DNA from: Chitinophagales bacterium
Lineage (GTDB): Bacteria > Bacteroidota > Bacteroidia > Chitinophagales > CAIOSU01
Assembly (NCBI GenBank): GCA_026003335.1
Contig: BPHB01000002.1
Span: 921,363 to 985,362 of the forward strand
Direction of reading: 5' to 3'
Length of the DNA: 64,000 bases
The position numbers and the translations under genes are program-made. Under the pieces are notes generated by a model. That model was not told the DNA's origin and did no database searches. It was given only the letters and a program-made list of their open reading frames with translations. Positions within the stretch are counted from its first letter, which is position 1. The number at the start of each line of letters is the position of its first letter. Positions 37,065-46,195 of the stretch are shown in pieces.

Positions 37065-37391
37065 AACCTTAATTTTTAAGTAATAATAAAAAAGATGAGA
37101 ATCCTTATAACCCATAATTAAAGAACAATGGCATTGGCACGTTACGGGCCTTTACCCGAATTTTAAAATTTCTTTTAAAAAATCATAGCATTCTCTTAAT
37201 AATTTTTTTTTGCCTGCAGGCAGGCATGTTACCGAATCACGCAACAAATTGACCGGATAGGATCAGCGCCATCTCCACAGTTTCTCGCTCGGGTGTGCTC
37301 CCGCTGGCATTTGCCCAATATTTATTGTTAAATGTGTGGTCTTAAGCTGAAAACTCAGAGTGCTGTTAAGGTCACAGCCGGTTTGATCTGC
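37065..37391. other. Intergenic region between divergent susC and mfd
   Basis: About 350 bases without a gene, holding the control regions for susC (minus) and mfd (plus). It is A/T-rich near susC. It contains a perfect 12-base palindrome TGCCTGCAGGCA at 37211-37222, extended by a further GGCA, next to a run of ten T. I see no tRNA, no open frame with coding character and no clear promoter for susC. Confidence 0.5.
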
Positions 37392-37399
37392 TAATTTTG
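37392..37399 (+). promoter_or_regulatory. Candidate -7 element for mfd
   Basis: TAATTTTG lies 13 bases before the mfd ATG at 37413, so the transcript would have a very short leader. No good -33 TTTG at 19-21 bases. Confidence 0.42.
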
Positions 37400-37412
37400 C
37401 TTTTCTGAACGC

Positions 37413-40400
37413 ATGAACCTGGAGTCTCTGCTAAGTCTCTACCGCCACGACCCGCGCATAGAGCAACTTAGCGCATACCTTCGCCAAAACATTCCTTCGG
37501 GCATTCATCTGTCCGGCCTGGCAGGGTCTGCTGATGCCTTTGTAGCTGCCGGCTTATTGGGGAAAACAACCTGCCCCCACATTTTTATTTTGACAGACAA
37601 AGAAGAAGCCGCTTACTTCCACAATAACCTTTCTTCGCTACTGGAGAATAAGGACGTCCTCTTTTTTCCGGACTCGTTCAAGAGGCCGGGTAAATTGGAG
37701 GAAATACATAATAATAATATCCTCTTGCGCACCGAGGTTATCCATAAGCTAAGCGGTAGCAATGCCCTCAACGAGCTGATAGTAACTTACCCTGAAGCAA
37801 TAGCGGAAAAAATAGTTCAACAGAGCATTCTCCGGCAAAATACGCTTGCTATACACCTCGGAGAAGGTTTTGATGCGGATAAAGCCATTGCCCTGCTTGC
37901 CGGTCATGGCTTTGAGCGGGTAGATTTTGTGTATGAACCCGGGCAGTTCAGCGTTCGTGGAGGAATCATTGACGTGTATTCCTTTGGCTATGAATTTCCC
38001 TACCGTATAGAGCTATTTGGTGAAAAGGTTGAATCCATACGGGCGTTTGACCCCTCCACCCAGCTATCACAGAAAAATTTATCGCAGGTAACTATTATCC
38101 CCAACATTCAAACACAGTTTTCTGCCGAACAGAAAGCTTCCTTTTTCCATCTGCTGCCCCTCCATACTGCTATCTGGGTGAAGGACCTGGGCTATATGAT
38201 AGAAGTGGTTGACCAATGCCTTGACCAGGCAGTGCACCTGCAGGAGATCATACAATCCGGCTCAATCAGTCTGGACGAGCAACATCCTTTTTTCAGCTCT
38301 GAACCTTCAAAGGCTTTTGAGCCATCCGGTGATATTCTGCAATCCCTGAAAAACTTTCCGCTGATTGAATTCGGGTCCAGAGGACATCTCAGCACCCACT
38401 CTATCCCCTTTCATACCCAGCCCCAGCCGGCTTTCAATAAAAATTTTAATCTGCTTATTCGAAACCTGCAGGAGCACACAAAAAAAGGCATTGTCAATTT
38501 TCTGTTTTCTGAAAACCCCAAGCAACTCAAGCGTTTTCATCACATTTTTGAAGATCTGCAGACCAACGTACAAATACACCCTATAGCCCGGAGTATCCAT
38601 GAGGGGTTCATTGATACAGACCTGAAAATAGCTTGCTATACAGACCATCAGATTTTTGAGCGCTACCACAAGTATCATATTAAAACCGGCTTTTCCAAAA
38701 GCCAGGCTTTGCTGATGAAAATGCTGCGAGAGCTGAAGCCGGGTGATTATGTAACACACATTGACCACGGAGTAGGTATCTTCTCGGGCCTGGAAAAAAT
38801 TGAAGTAAACGGACAGCAACAGGAAGCCGTACGACTCATCTATCGTGACAACGACCTGCTCTACGTGAGCATTGGAGCCCTGCATAAACTATCCCGCTAC
38901 ATCGGTAAAGACGGAACCCCTCCGAAAATCAACAAGCTCGGCAGTGACGCCTGGGAGCAGGTAAAGCGCAGAACACAGAAAAAAATTAAGGATATTGCCG
39001 AAGAGCTCATTCGCCTCTATGCCAGAAGAAAAGCGCAAAAGGGATATGCCTTTAAAAAAGACACTTACCTGCAAACCGAACTGGAAGCATCATTCATCTA
39101 TGAAGACACTCCGGACCAGATAAAAGCAACCCGGGATTTCAAAAAAGATATGGAAGCCGACTACCCCATGGATCGCCTGGTTTGCGGAGATGTGGGCTTC
39201 GGAAAAACCGAAATTGCCATTCGTGCTGCATTTAAATGCGTTGCCGACAGCAAACAGGTGGCCGTATTGGCTCCGACTACGATTTTGACGCTGCAGCATT
39301 ATCAAACCATTAAAAACCGACTCAAAGGCTTCCCCTGTACGGTGGATTATCTGAACCGTTTTAAAACAACCGCCCAAAGATCCGAAACTCTCCGCAAGCT
39401 GGAAAGCGGAGAAACCGATATCATCATCGGCACCCACGCATTGCTGAATAAAAAAGTAAAATTCAAAGACCTGGGACTACTGATTATTGACGAAGAACAA
39501 AAATTTGGAGTAGCAGCCAAAGAACGCCTGCGCGAACTGAAGGTGAATGTGGATACCCTCACGCTCACCGCTACGCCCATTCCCCGCACCTTGCAGTTCT
39601 CCCTGTTGGGCGCCCGTGACCTTTCTATCATCAACACGCCTCCCCCCAACCGGCAACCTATACAAACCGAACTCCATGTGTTCAACGAAGACATCGTCCG
39701 GGATGCCATTTATTATGAAATACACCGGGGCGGACAGGTGTTTTTCATTCATAACCGGGTCAAAGACCTAGACGAGGTAGCAGGCATGCTCAAAAAACTC
39801 TGTCCTGACGTGGATTTCGCAATAGCCCATGGCCAGATGAAAAGCCATAAATTGGAAGAGGCCATGATGCGGTTTATACAGCACGATGTGGACGTACTTG
39901 TTTGCACCAACATAGTGGAATCAGGCCTGGACATTCCCAATGCCAACACCATCATCATTCATAACGCCCACCACTTTGGGCTGAGCGACCTGCATCAACT
40001 GCGCGGACGCGTAGGCCGCTCCAACAAAAAGGCTTTTTGTTATTTGCTCACCCCTCCTCTGTCAACCCTGCCCGATGATGCCCGCAAACGGCTCAAAACC
40101 ATTGAAGAATTTTCCGAACTGGGCAGCGGATTCAATATTGCTCTGCGTGACCTGGACATACGGGGCGCGGGTAATCTGTTGGGCGCTGAGCAAAGCGGGT
40201 TCATTGCCGAAATTGGCTATGAAACCTATCATAAAATACTGGATGAAACCATCCGCGAACTCAAACAAACCGAATTCAAAGAATTGTACAAAGAGGAGCT
40301 GGAACAGAAACAGGATTTTGTTCGCGACTGTCAGGTGGATACCGATACAGAAATGCTTATTCCCGATGCCTACGTTACCAATACCAACGAGCGCCTGCAT

Positions 40401-40793
40401 ATATATACGGAGTTGAGCAGGGTGAATGACGAGCAGGGACTGGCAAAAATCAGAGAGGAATTGCGCGATCGCTTCGGACCGCTGCCTCCGCCAGTTGATG
40501 AACTATTGCATGCCGTGCGCCTCAGCTGGCTGGGCAAACAGCTGGGATTTGAGAAAATTACCCTCCGCAGTGGATGGATGCGCTGCTACTTCCCCGAAAA
40601 CCAGCAATCCTTCTATTACCAAACCGAAGTGTTCGGGAACATCCTCAGATATGTGCAGCAATTTCCACGGCAATGCCGGCTCAAGCAGACGGACAAGCAT
40701 TTGATTCTTATTATCCATGACATTCACTCTACTGAACAGGCCCGCACGAAACTGATGGATATTCTGCAGGTGGCTACTACACTATCGGTTTAA
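37413..40793 (+). CDS. mfd: Transcription-repair coupling factor Mfd
   Basis: An 1126-residue SF2 translocase that removes RNA polymerase stalled at lesions and recruits UvrA. Order: UvrB-homology region (about 1-350, with VYEPGQFSVRGGIIDVYSFGYEFPYRIELFG), CarD-like RNA-polymerase interaction domain (about 440-510, LKPGDYVTHIDHGVGIFSGLEKI), helicase domains with Walker A GDVGFGKTE near 592-600, DEEQ near 691 and LTATPIPRTLQFSLLGARDLS, then QLRGRVGRS, RDLDIRGAGNLLGAEQSG and a C-terminal TRCF domain. Normal length and no damaged motifs. Confidence 0.97.
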   Translation: MNLESLLSLYRHDPRIEQLSAYLRQNIPSGIHLSGLAGSADAFVAAGLLGKTTCPHIFILTDKEEAAYFHNNLSSLLENKDVLFFPDSFKRPGKLEEIHNNNILLRTEVIHKLSGSNALNELIVTYPEAIAEKIVQQSILRQNTLAIHLGEGFDADKAIALLAGHGFERVDFVYEPGQFSVRGGIIDVYSFGYEFPYRIELFGEKVESIRAFDPSTQLSQKNLSQVTIIPNIQTQFSAEQKASFFHLLPLHTAIWVKDLGYMIEVVDQCLDQAVHLQEIIQSGSISLDEQHPFFSSEPSKAFEPSGDILQSLKNFPLIEFGSRGHLSTHSIPFHTQPQPAFNKNFNLLIRNLQEHTKKGIVNFLFSENPKQLKRFHHIFEDLQTNVQIHPIARSIHEGFIDTDLKIACYTDHQIFERYHKYHIKTGFSKSQALLMKMLRELKPGDYVTHIDHGVGIFSGLEKIEVNGQQQEAVRLIYRDNDLLYVSIGALHKLSRYIGKDGTPPKINKLGSDAWEQVKRRTQKKIKDIAEELIRLYARRKAQKGYAFKKDTYLQTELEASFIYEDTPDQIKATRDFKKDMEADYPMDRLVCGDVGFGKTEIAIRAAFKCVADSKQVAVLAPTTILTLQHYQTIKNRLKGFPCTVDYLNRFKTTAQRSETLRKLESGETDIIIGTHALLNKKVKFKDLGLLIIDEEQKFGVAAKERLRELKVNVDTLTLTATPIPRTLQFSLLGARDLSIINTPPPNRQPIQTELHVFNEDIVRDAIYYEIHRGGQVFFIHNRVKDLDEVAGMLKKLCPDVDFAIAHGQMKSHKLEEAMMRFIQHDVDVLVCTNIVESGLDIPNANTIIIHNAHHFGLSDLHQLRGRVGRSNKKAFCYLLTPPLSTLPDDARKRLKTIEEFSELGSGFNIALRDLDIRGAGNLLGAEQSGFIAEIGYETYHKILDETIRELKQTEFKELYKEELEQKQDFVRDCQVDTDTEMLIPDAYVTNTNERLHIYTELSRVNDEQGLAKIREELRDRFGPLPPPVDELLHAVRLSWLGKQLGFEKITLRSGWMRCYFPENQQSFYYQTEVFGNILRYVQQFPRQCRLKQTDKHLILIIHDIHSTEQARTKLMDILQVATTLSV

Positions 40794-41073
40794 AACTCTT
40801 TGATTATCAATATTCCATTGCAATGCTCCTTTGTCTGCCAGGGGGCAAAATACCCTTAAATTGTCTGGTTCTGAATTTTCTGCATTATTTTCGCTCCGGC
40901 AACTGTAACAGGTCCACCCGATCGTGAAGGATGCATGCACACCCTTCCGTGGCCCAATAAGACTTGCCGAGGAGCAAACGTGTGCACCAGTTGCTAGGTG
41001 TTATAAAGTATCCTGTGGATAATCAACTGTTTGTTGAGATTGATTTTAAAAATCAAAAAATAAAACCTGAACC

Positions 41074-42510
41074 ATGACCAAAATAACTGTAGCCAGAGGA
41101 GACGGTATAGGGCCGGAAATAATGGATGCCACCCTGGAGATTATCACTGCAGCCGGAGCTCAAATAGACATAGAGGAAATTGAGGTAGGGGAAAAGGTCT
41201 ATCTGGCGGGCAACACTTCCGGCATTGCTCCTGAATCATGGGAAATCATCAGGCGCAACAAAATATTACTCAAAGCCCCCATCACCACTCCTCAGGGGGG
41301 TGGCTATAAAAGCCTCAATGTTACTATCCGGAAGTTTCTGGGACTGTATGCCAATGTACGTCCGTGTATGAGCTTACACCCGTTTGTACGCACTAACCAT
41401 CCCGAAATGGACGTGGTGATCATTCGGGAAAACGAAGAAGATCTGTATGCCGGCATTGAGCACCAGCAAACCGATGAAGTGGTACAATGCCTGAAACTCA
41501 TCAGCCGTCCGGGATCAGAAAAAATCATCCGCTACGCCTTTGAATATGCCCGCCAGCAAAACCGCAAAAAGGTAACCTGCTTCACCAAAGACAACATCAT
41601 GAAACAAACCGATGGCTTGTTTCACCAGGTTTTTGATGAAATAGCCCGCCAATACCCTGACCTGGAGAACGAACACTGGATCATTGATATTGGGGCAGCC
41701 AAAATGGTAGATACTCCCGAAGCTTTTGATGTGATTGTATTACCTAACCTTTACGGGGATGTGCTGAGTGATGTGGCTGCACAGATGGCCGGATCCGTTG
41801 GACTTGCCGGCTCGGCTAATATTGGGGAAGAATGTGCCATGTTTGAAGCCATACACGGCTCAGCTCCCCGGAGAGCCGGACAAAATCTGGCCAACCCGTC
41901 AGGACTGCTGCAGGGAGCTATCATGATGCTCAATCATATCGGGCAAACCGAAGTTGCAGAAAAGGTGCAGAATGCCTGGCTCAAAACGCTGGAAGATGGC
42001 ATTCACACGTATGACATTTACAAGGATGGGGTGAGCAAAAAAAAGGTAGGCACGAAGGAATTCGCTCAGGCCGTAATTGCCAACCTGGGGCAGAAGCCTT
42101 CCTTGCTGAAGGCGGTGCATTATTCAGGAAGCAAATCCCTGAATCTGAAAAAATATCAGCGCCCGCCTGCTGCAAAAAAAGAACTGGCCGGAGTGGATGT
42201 ATTTGTGCATTGGAACGGCCGCAATCCTGACGAGCTTGCCGGCAAACTAAAACAAATTGAAACGCCCCATGTGAAATTGACCATGATCACCAACCGCGGA
42301 ATTAAAGTGTGGCCGGAAGGTTTTGAAGAAACTTTCTGTACCGACCATTGGAGATGCCGATTTAAGCCCGAAAATGGCCACTCCATTACCAAACAGGATA
42401 TTGTGCAAATATTATCCAGGGCCATTGAAGAAGGTATTGACACCATTAAAACCGAAAATCTGTATCTGTTTGACGGGAAGCCGGGGTTTTCTCTGGGTCA
42501 GGGACAATAA
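41074..42510 (+). CDS. icd: NADP-dependent isocitrate dehydrogenase with C-terminal extension
   Basis: A 478-residue isocitrate/isopropylmalate dehydrogenase-family enzyme that decarboxylates isocitrate to 2-oxoglutarate in the TCA cycle. The catalytic core (1-335) has GDGIGPEI, VRPC-type NVRPCMSLHPF, REN-EEDLYAGIEH, CFTKDNIMKQTDG and VLPNLYGDVLSDVAAQ-AGSVGLAGSANIG. Beyond residue 340 is a separate C-terminal domain of about 140 residues (GVDVFVHWNGRNPDELAGKL), the layout described for the Thermus thermophilus enzyme. NADP use is inferred from that subfamily. A 280-base spacer separates it from mfd. Confidence 0.9.
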   Translation: MTKITVARGDGIGPEIMDATLEIITAAGAQIDIEEIEVGEKVYLAGNTSGIAPESWEIIRRNKILLKAPITTPQGGGYKSLNVTIRKFLGLYANVRPCMSLHPFVRTNHPEMDVVIIRENEEDLYAGIEHQQTDEVVQCLKLISRPGSEKIIRYAFEYARQQNRKKVTCFTKDNIMKQTDGLFHQVFDEIARQYPDLENEHWIIDIGAAKMVDTPEAFDVIVLPNLYGDVLSDVAAQMAGSVGLAGSANIGEECAMFEAIHGSAPRRAGQNLANPSGLLQGAIMMLNHIGQTEVAEKVQNAWLKTLEDGIHTYDIYKDGVSKKKVGTKEFAQAVIANLGQKPSLLKAVHYSGSKSLNLKKYQRPPAAKKELAGVDVFVHWNGRNPDELAGKLKQIETPHVKLTMITNRGIKVWPEGFEETFCTDHWRCRFKPENGHSITKQDIVQILSRAIEEGIDTIKTENLYLFDGKPGFSLGQGQ

Positions 42511-42540
42511 AAACCACTTTCTGCAACCGAGAGCATAATC

Positions 42541-43950
42541 TTAATCCTGCATCATCAGGCGGGCAAACTCCAGAAGATGCAAATCTGCATACCGGGCCGC
42601 CATGAGTTGAACACCAAAGGGCATTCCGGTGGAGTGCGTTCCCATAGGAAGAGAAACAGCCGGCAGACCCGCAAGATTAGCATGCACCGTGTATACATCC
42701 GAAAGATACATCTCCACCGGATGGTGCACCATTTCTCCCAAACGCCATGCTATGGTTGGTGTTGCCGGTGATAGGATAAAATCATACTCCGAAAAAATTT
42801 TTCGTGTGTGTGAAAAGATGAGCTGACGCACTTTTTGGGCGCGCGCATAGTAAGCATCCTGATAACCTGCACTCAGCACAAAAGTCCCCAGCATAATTCT
42901 GCGTTTGACTTCCCGGCCAAAGCCTTCGGAGCGCGAGCGGGTAAACAAGGTTTCCAGCTGATCAGCCGCAGCACTGCGATAGCCATAACGCACCCCGTCA
43001 TAGCGGGATAAATTGCTGGAAGCCTCTGCCGTGGTGAGGATATAATATGACGGCACCAGGTAGTCAAGCAAAGGAAAATCCAGTTCATCCACTACGTGGC
43101 CGCAGTCTCTCAGCTGTGCTATCTGGTGCTGCAGTGCACTTTTTATTTCAGTATCGAGGCCTTGATGCTCCAGAGCCTGCCTGAAATAAGCTATCCTTGG
43201 AAAAGGGTTTCCCGCGGGTTCGGGTCGGGAAAGGCCGCGGGGAATCAGTGTGCTATCATATTCATCCGGTCCGGCTATGACATTCAGCACCGCAATTACT
43301 GCATCCACTCCGGAGGCAAGAATGCCGATTTGATCAAATGAGGAAGCATAGGCAATCAAGCCATGGCGGGAAACCACACCATAGGAAGGCTTAAAGCCCA
43401 CCACCCCACAGAAGGATGCCGGGGTACGGACCGAGCCTCCTGTATCTGAGCCCAGCGCAACATGGCAAAGGCCCGCCTGCACAGCCACTGCGCACCCTCC
43501 CGATGAGCCACCGGCAACCCTTGAGGGGTCCAGGAAGTTACATACCGGCCCATACACTGAATTCTCATTGGTAGAGCCCATGCCAAACTCATCACAGTTA
43601 AGCCGCCCGATAAGAATGGCATCTTCCTGCAACATCCGTTCTACGGCTGTGGCTGTAATCAGCGATTCAAAGTTCTGCAGCATGTTTGATGCGGCTGTGG
43701 CCTTGTGCCCTTTGTAGCAAATATTGTCTTTGATACCCGCTACAAGCCCATAGAGACGGCCGGCTTTACCCTGCCTGATTTTTTCTTGCACGTGCTCAGC
43801 ACGGGTAATGGCCTCTGTTTCAAAAACCTCAATGAATGCATTGAGATGGCGATGGGCTGCAATTTTATGCAGGAACTGCTCTACTACCGAGATTAGAGAG
43901 AGGTCTCCTGAGGCAAGCTTTTGTTGTAATTCGGAAAGACGGAAATCCAA
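42541..43950 (-). CDS. gatA: Asp-tRNA(Asn)/Glu-tRNA(Gln) amidotransferase subunit A
   Basis: A 469-residue amidase-signature enzyme, the glutaminase subunit of GatCAB. The Ser-cisSer-Lys triad is visible: Lys in GIKDNICYKG near residue 72, the cis-Ser in GGSSGGCAVAV near 147, and the nucleophile in GSDTGGSVRTPASFCG near 172. GatA makes ammonia for converting Glu-tRNA(Gln) or Asp-tRNA(Asn). It is a little shorter than the usual 475-485. gatB and gatC are not adjacent. It follows tatA by 12 bases and probably shares its promoter. Confidence 0.95.
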   Translation of the reverse strand: MDFRLSELQQKLASGDLSLISVVEQFLHKIAAHRHLNAFIEVFETEAITRAEHVQEKIRQGKAGRLYGLVAGIKDNICYKGHKATAASNMLQNFESLITATAVERMLQEDAILIGRLNCDEFGMGSTNENSVYGPVCNFLDPSRVAGGSSGGCAVAVQAGLCHVALGSDTGGSVRTPASFCGVVGFKPSYGVVSRHGLIAYASSFDQIGILASGVDAVIAVLNVIAGPDEYDSTLIPRGLSRPEPAGNPFPRIAYFRQALEHQGLDTEIKSALQHQIAQLRDCGHVVDELDFPLLDYLVPSYYILTTAEASSNLSRYDGVRYGYRSAAADQLETLFTRSRSEGFGREVKRRIMLGTFVLSAGYQDAYYARAQKVRQLIFSHTRKIFSEYDFILSPATPTIAWRLGEMVHHPVEMYLSDVYTVHANLAGLPAVSLPMGTHSTGMPFGVQLMAARYADLHLLEFARLMMQD

Positions 43951-43962
43951 CGAGGCCGCTAA

Positions 43963-44181
43963 TTAATTTGACTTTTTTTGTTCCAGCTTGGTCTTTTCCT
44001 GTGACTCTTCTTCCTCACGCATACCTTCGCGAATTTCCGATTCAATATTGGATTTTGCAGCATTGAATTCCCGTATGCCTTTGCCTATGCCTCTCATCAG
44101 TTCAGGAATTTTTTTTCCTCCGAAAAGCAACACAATAGCCAGCACAATAAGAACAATCTCTGGCGTACCTAATCCGAACAT
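43963..44181 (-). CDS. tatA: Sec-independent protein translocase subunit TatA
   Basis: A 72-residue TatA: one N-terminal transmembrane helix (GTPEIVLIVLAIVLLFGGKKIPEL), the Phe-Gly hinge, an amphipathic helix (MRGIGKGIREFNAAKSNI) and a charged tail. TatA polymerises to form the twin-arginine export pore together with TatC, which is not in the window. A full -33/-7 promoter match lies just upstream inside the end of the envC-like gene. Confidence 0.94.
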   Translation of the reverse strand: MFGLGTPEIVLIVLAIVLLFGGKKIPELMRGIGKGIREFNAAKSNIESEIREGMREEEESQEKTKLEQKKSN

Positions 44182-44197
44182 GTGTTTGGGTTTATAA

Positions 44198-44230
44198 CAA
44201 AGTTACTGATTGTTCGGATAAATCCACAAA
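44198..44230 (-). promoter_or_regulatory. Promoter of tatA-gatA inside the end of the envC-like gene
   Basis: Minus strand: TTTG (44227-44230), 21 bases, TAACTTTG (44198-44205), matching the Bacteroidota -33/-7 consensus with correct spacing. It ends 16 bases before the tatA ATG and overlaps the last codons of the upstream gene. Best promoter match in the window. Confidence 0.62.
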
Positions 44231-45447
44231 GCCGGATTCAGCGGCTGTTGACCACGCCAGATTTCCAGATGCACTTTTGATTCGCCATCCTTGCTATCTG
44301 TATATACCAAACCCAGCGGTTGCTTGATGGATACTTCATCTCCGGAGCGGACAAAGACTTCTTTCAAATTAGAATATACCGTGAAGAATTCTCCATGCCG
44401 CAGCATTACTGCTCTCTGGAAGCCCGGATTGTACATTACCGTCACCACGGTGCCCGTAAAAATGCTGCGTACCTGGGCATTTTCATGCGTACGGATGTCA
44501 ATGCCGTTATTTTTAATTTCCACGTGCTTCAGTAACGGATGGGTGTGCTTGCCAAAGCCCTGTGATATGATACCCTTTTCAACGGGCCAGGGCAGGCGCC
44601 CCTGGTTGCTGGCAAAGTCGGCTGAGAGCCGTGCTGCCTCGGGAGTAAGCGAAAGGGCATCAGCGGCAGTGGCTTTTTTTCTGGCTGCCTCAGCCTTTTT
44701 GCGCTCTTCCTCGGCTATGCGCGCAATGATTTCATTAATTTTTTTATTCAGGTTTTCCATGTCGCGCTGTTTTCGTGCAATCTCCTCCTTCAGCGAGGCT
44801 TCCTGCTGCTGGAGGCTGGCAATGAGCCGATCTTTTTCCTGTATTTCTTCCTGCAGCTTTTCCCTTTGTTTCTGTTCATCTTCAAGCAGCTTCTGTTTGT
44901 CCCGAATGCGGTTTTCCTGCTCTTGTTTTTTGCGTTCCAGAGCCTGCCGGGTTTCTTCAATCAGTTCGGCCTGGCGCCTGCGGAACCGGCTAAACTGCTG
45001 CAGGTATCTTATCCGCATGAAAGCATCATTAAAACTCTCGGCATTGAAAATGAAAATAAGCTGATTGATGGAGGAGCGGTTCTTATAGATGTTATACAGC
45101 ATGCCGGCATATTCCGTTTTCAGCTCTTCCAGGTCATTTTCCAGTGCATCAATGATGGCACTGGTTTCGCCCAGTTGTTCATCCAGCAATTGTTTTTCCT
45201 GCATGATATTGCCGATAACCTTTTCGCGCAGGGCAATTTGCTGTTTAAGCGCCTCCAGCTGGCTGTAGGAAATCTTTTTGTTCTCCTTGGTTTCTTCCAG
45301 CAGTTTTTTGGTAAATTCTATTTCCTTCTCCAGTTTTTTACGCTCCCGCTCCAGTTTCTCGCGGTCCTGTGCAAGAGCCGGAACAGCCTGCATCAGCGTC
45401 ACGAAAACAAGGAGGAGCACATAAGCATATTCACTAAAATTTTTCAT
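44203..45447 (-). CDS. EnvC-like murein hydrolase activator (degenerate LytM/M23)
   Basis: A 414-residue exported protein from the ATG at 45445-45447 (MKNFSEYAYVLLLVFVTLMQAVPALAQ as signal peptide); the frame extends 13 codons further upstream without support. Residues 25-270 are an almost unbroken coiled coil (Glu/Lys/Gln-rich); residues 295-414 are a LytM/M23 domain. The zinc site is degenerate: the first metal His is Asn (NNGIDI in place of HxGID) and the HxH motif reads KVHLEI. This pattern fits EnvC-type activators of amidases rather than active peptidases. It overlaps the DUF4292 gene by 14 bases in an envelope operon. Confidence 0.88.
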   Translation of the reverse strand: MKNFSEYAYVLLLVFVTLMQAVPALAQDREKLERERKKLEKEIEFTKKLLEETKENKKISYSQLEALKQQIALREKVIGNIMQEKQLLDEQLGETSAIIDALENDLEELKTEYAGMLYNIYKNRSSINQLIFIFNAESFNDAFMRIRYLQQFSRFRRRQAELIEETRQALERKKQEQENRIRDKQKLLEDEQKQREKLQEEIQEKDRLIASLQQQEASLKEEIARKQRDMENLNKKINEIIARIAEEERKKAEAARKKATAADALSLTPEAARLSADFASNQGRLPWPVEKGIISQGFGKHTHPLLKHVEIKNNGIDIRTHENAQVRSIFTGTVVTVMYNPGFQRAVMLRHGEFFTVYSNLKEVFVRSGDEVSIKQPLGLVYTDSKDGESKVHLEIWRGQQPLNPALWIYPNNQ

Positions 45448-46195
45448 ATGCTTCACTGATATGAAATGGAAACTGCTGCGGTTCATCCCAGTTTACCTTA
45501 GAAAATTTAATCAGCAGGGTAATAGGGGCGGGGTTGGTTATTTTTACTTTTCTTGAAAATGAAAATAGCCTGTCGGTAGCAACCTGGTAGTCGTCAAATA
45601 CCAACTCCAGGCTTCTACCTGTTTGTTTTTCAATAAGATACTGTGTGGATATCCAAAGATTGGAGGGGGAGATAAGCGCTCTCTGCATGATGTCTGAATC
45701 AGCAGCTTCCAGAATAAGGTGATTGGGTGATGCTTTCAGGTGGGGTGGCGCCTGGAATGGCATCAGACCACCGGTGATAATCCTCTCTAGCCAGGACATA
45801 TTAAAATTAAAAGGAACGATTGCTATGTGTTCCGGCAGGCGGGGTGCTCCTGTGTAGTAGGTTTTATTAAACCGATCAAGGAAAAAAACGGAGTCTGGTC
45901 GTATCATGAGCCGCGCGGCTTCCAACCCCAGCATGGTAGTAGCCGAAACCCAGATGATGCTGTCTTTGCGCATGCGTATATGTGCGGTAAAGTTTTTGGT
46001 GCCCGATTCGTCTATATAGGTGACGCGGGCTTTGGCAGCAAACCATACATAAGCAGGTTGGTTGCTCAGTACGGCAAGAACAGAGTCCAGTGCAGGCAGG
46101 CTGCCGGAGCGTACTGTGGCTTTTCGGGTGGTTTTGCAGGAGGAGCCGGCCAGCACCACTGATAGCAGGAGCATGAGCCGGATTGCTCTATTCAT
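45434..46195 (-). CDS. DUF4292 lipoprotein
   Basis: A 253-residue lipoprotein from the ATG at 46193-46195, which begins a compact signal peptide with lipobox LLSVVLAGSSC; the frame opens ten codons earlier. The body matches DUF4292 (FTAHIRMRKDSIIWVSATTMLGLEAARLMIRPDSVFFLDRFNKTYY), which resembles the LolA/LolB/Lpp-binding beta fold, so a role in carrying or inserting lipidated molecules is plausible but unproven. It overlaps both the TPR lipoprotein gene and the envC-like gene, indicating tight coupling in the operon. Confidence 0.85.
   Translation of the reverse strand: MNRAIRLMLLLSVVLAGSSCKTTRKATVRSGSLPALDSVLAVLSNQPAYVWFAAKARVTYIDESGTKNFTAHIRMRKDSIIWVSATTMLGLEAARLMIRPDSVFFLDRFNKTYYTGAPRLPEHIAIVPFNFNMSWLERIITGGLMPFQAPPHLKASPNHLILEAADSDIMQRALISPSNLWISTQYLIEKQTGRSLELVFDDYQVATDRLFSFSRKVKITNPAPITLLIKFSKVNWDEPQQFPFHISEAYEKF

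Noticed and set aside
38307-38885. 192-codon minus-strand frame inside mfd
   Set aside because: Antisense shadow of mfd with no recognisable domain.
40794-41073. Possible structured leader before icd (TGCACAC/GTGTGCA arms and a TGATTTTaAAAATCA palindrome)
   Set aside because: Arms are short or A/T-only and loops are long; no known riboswitch shape is visible and no promoter match supports it.
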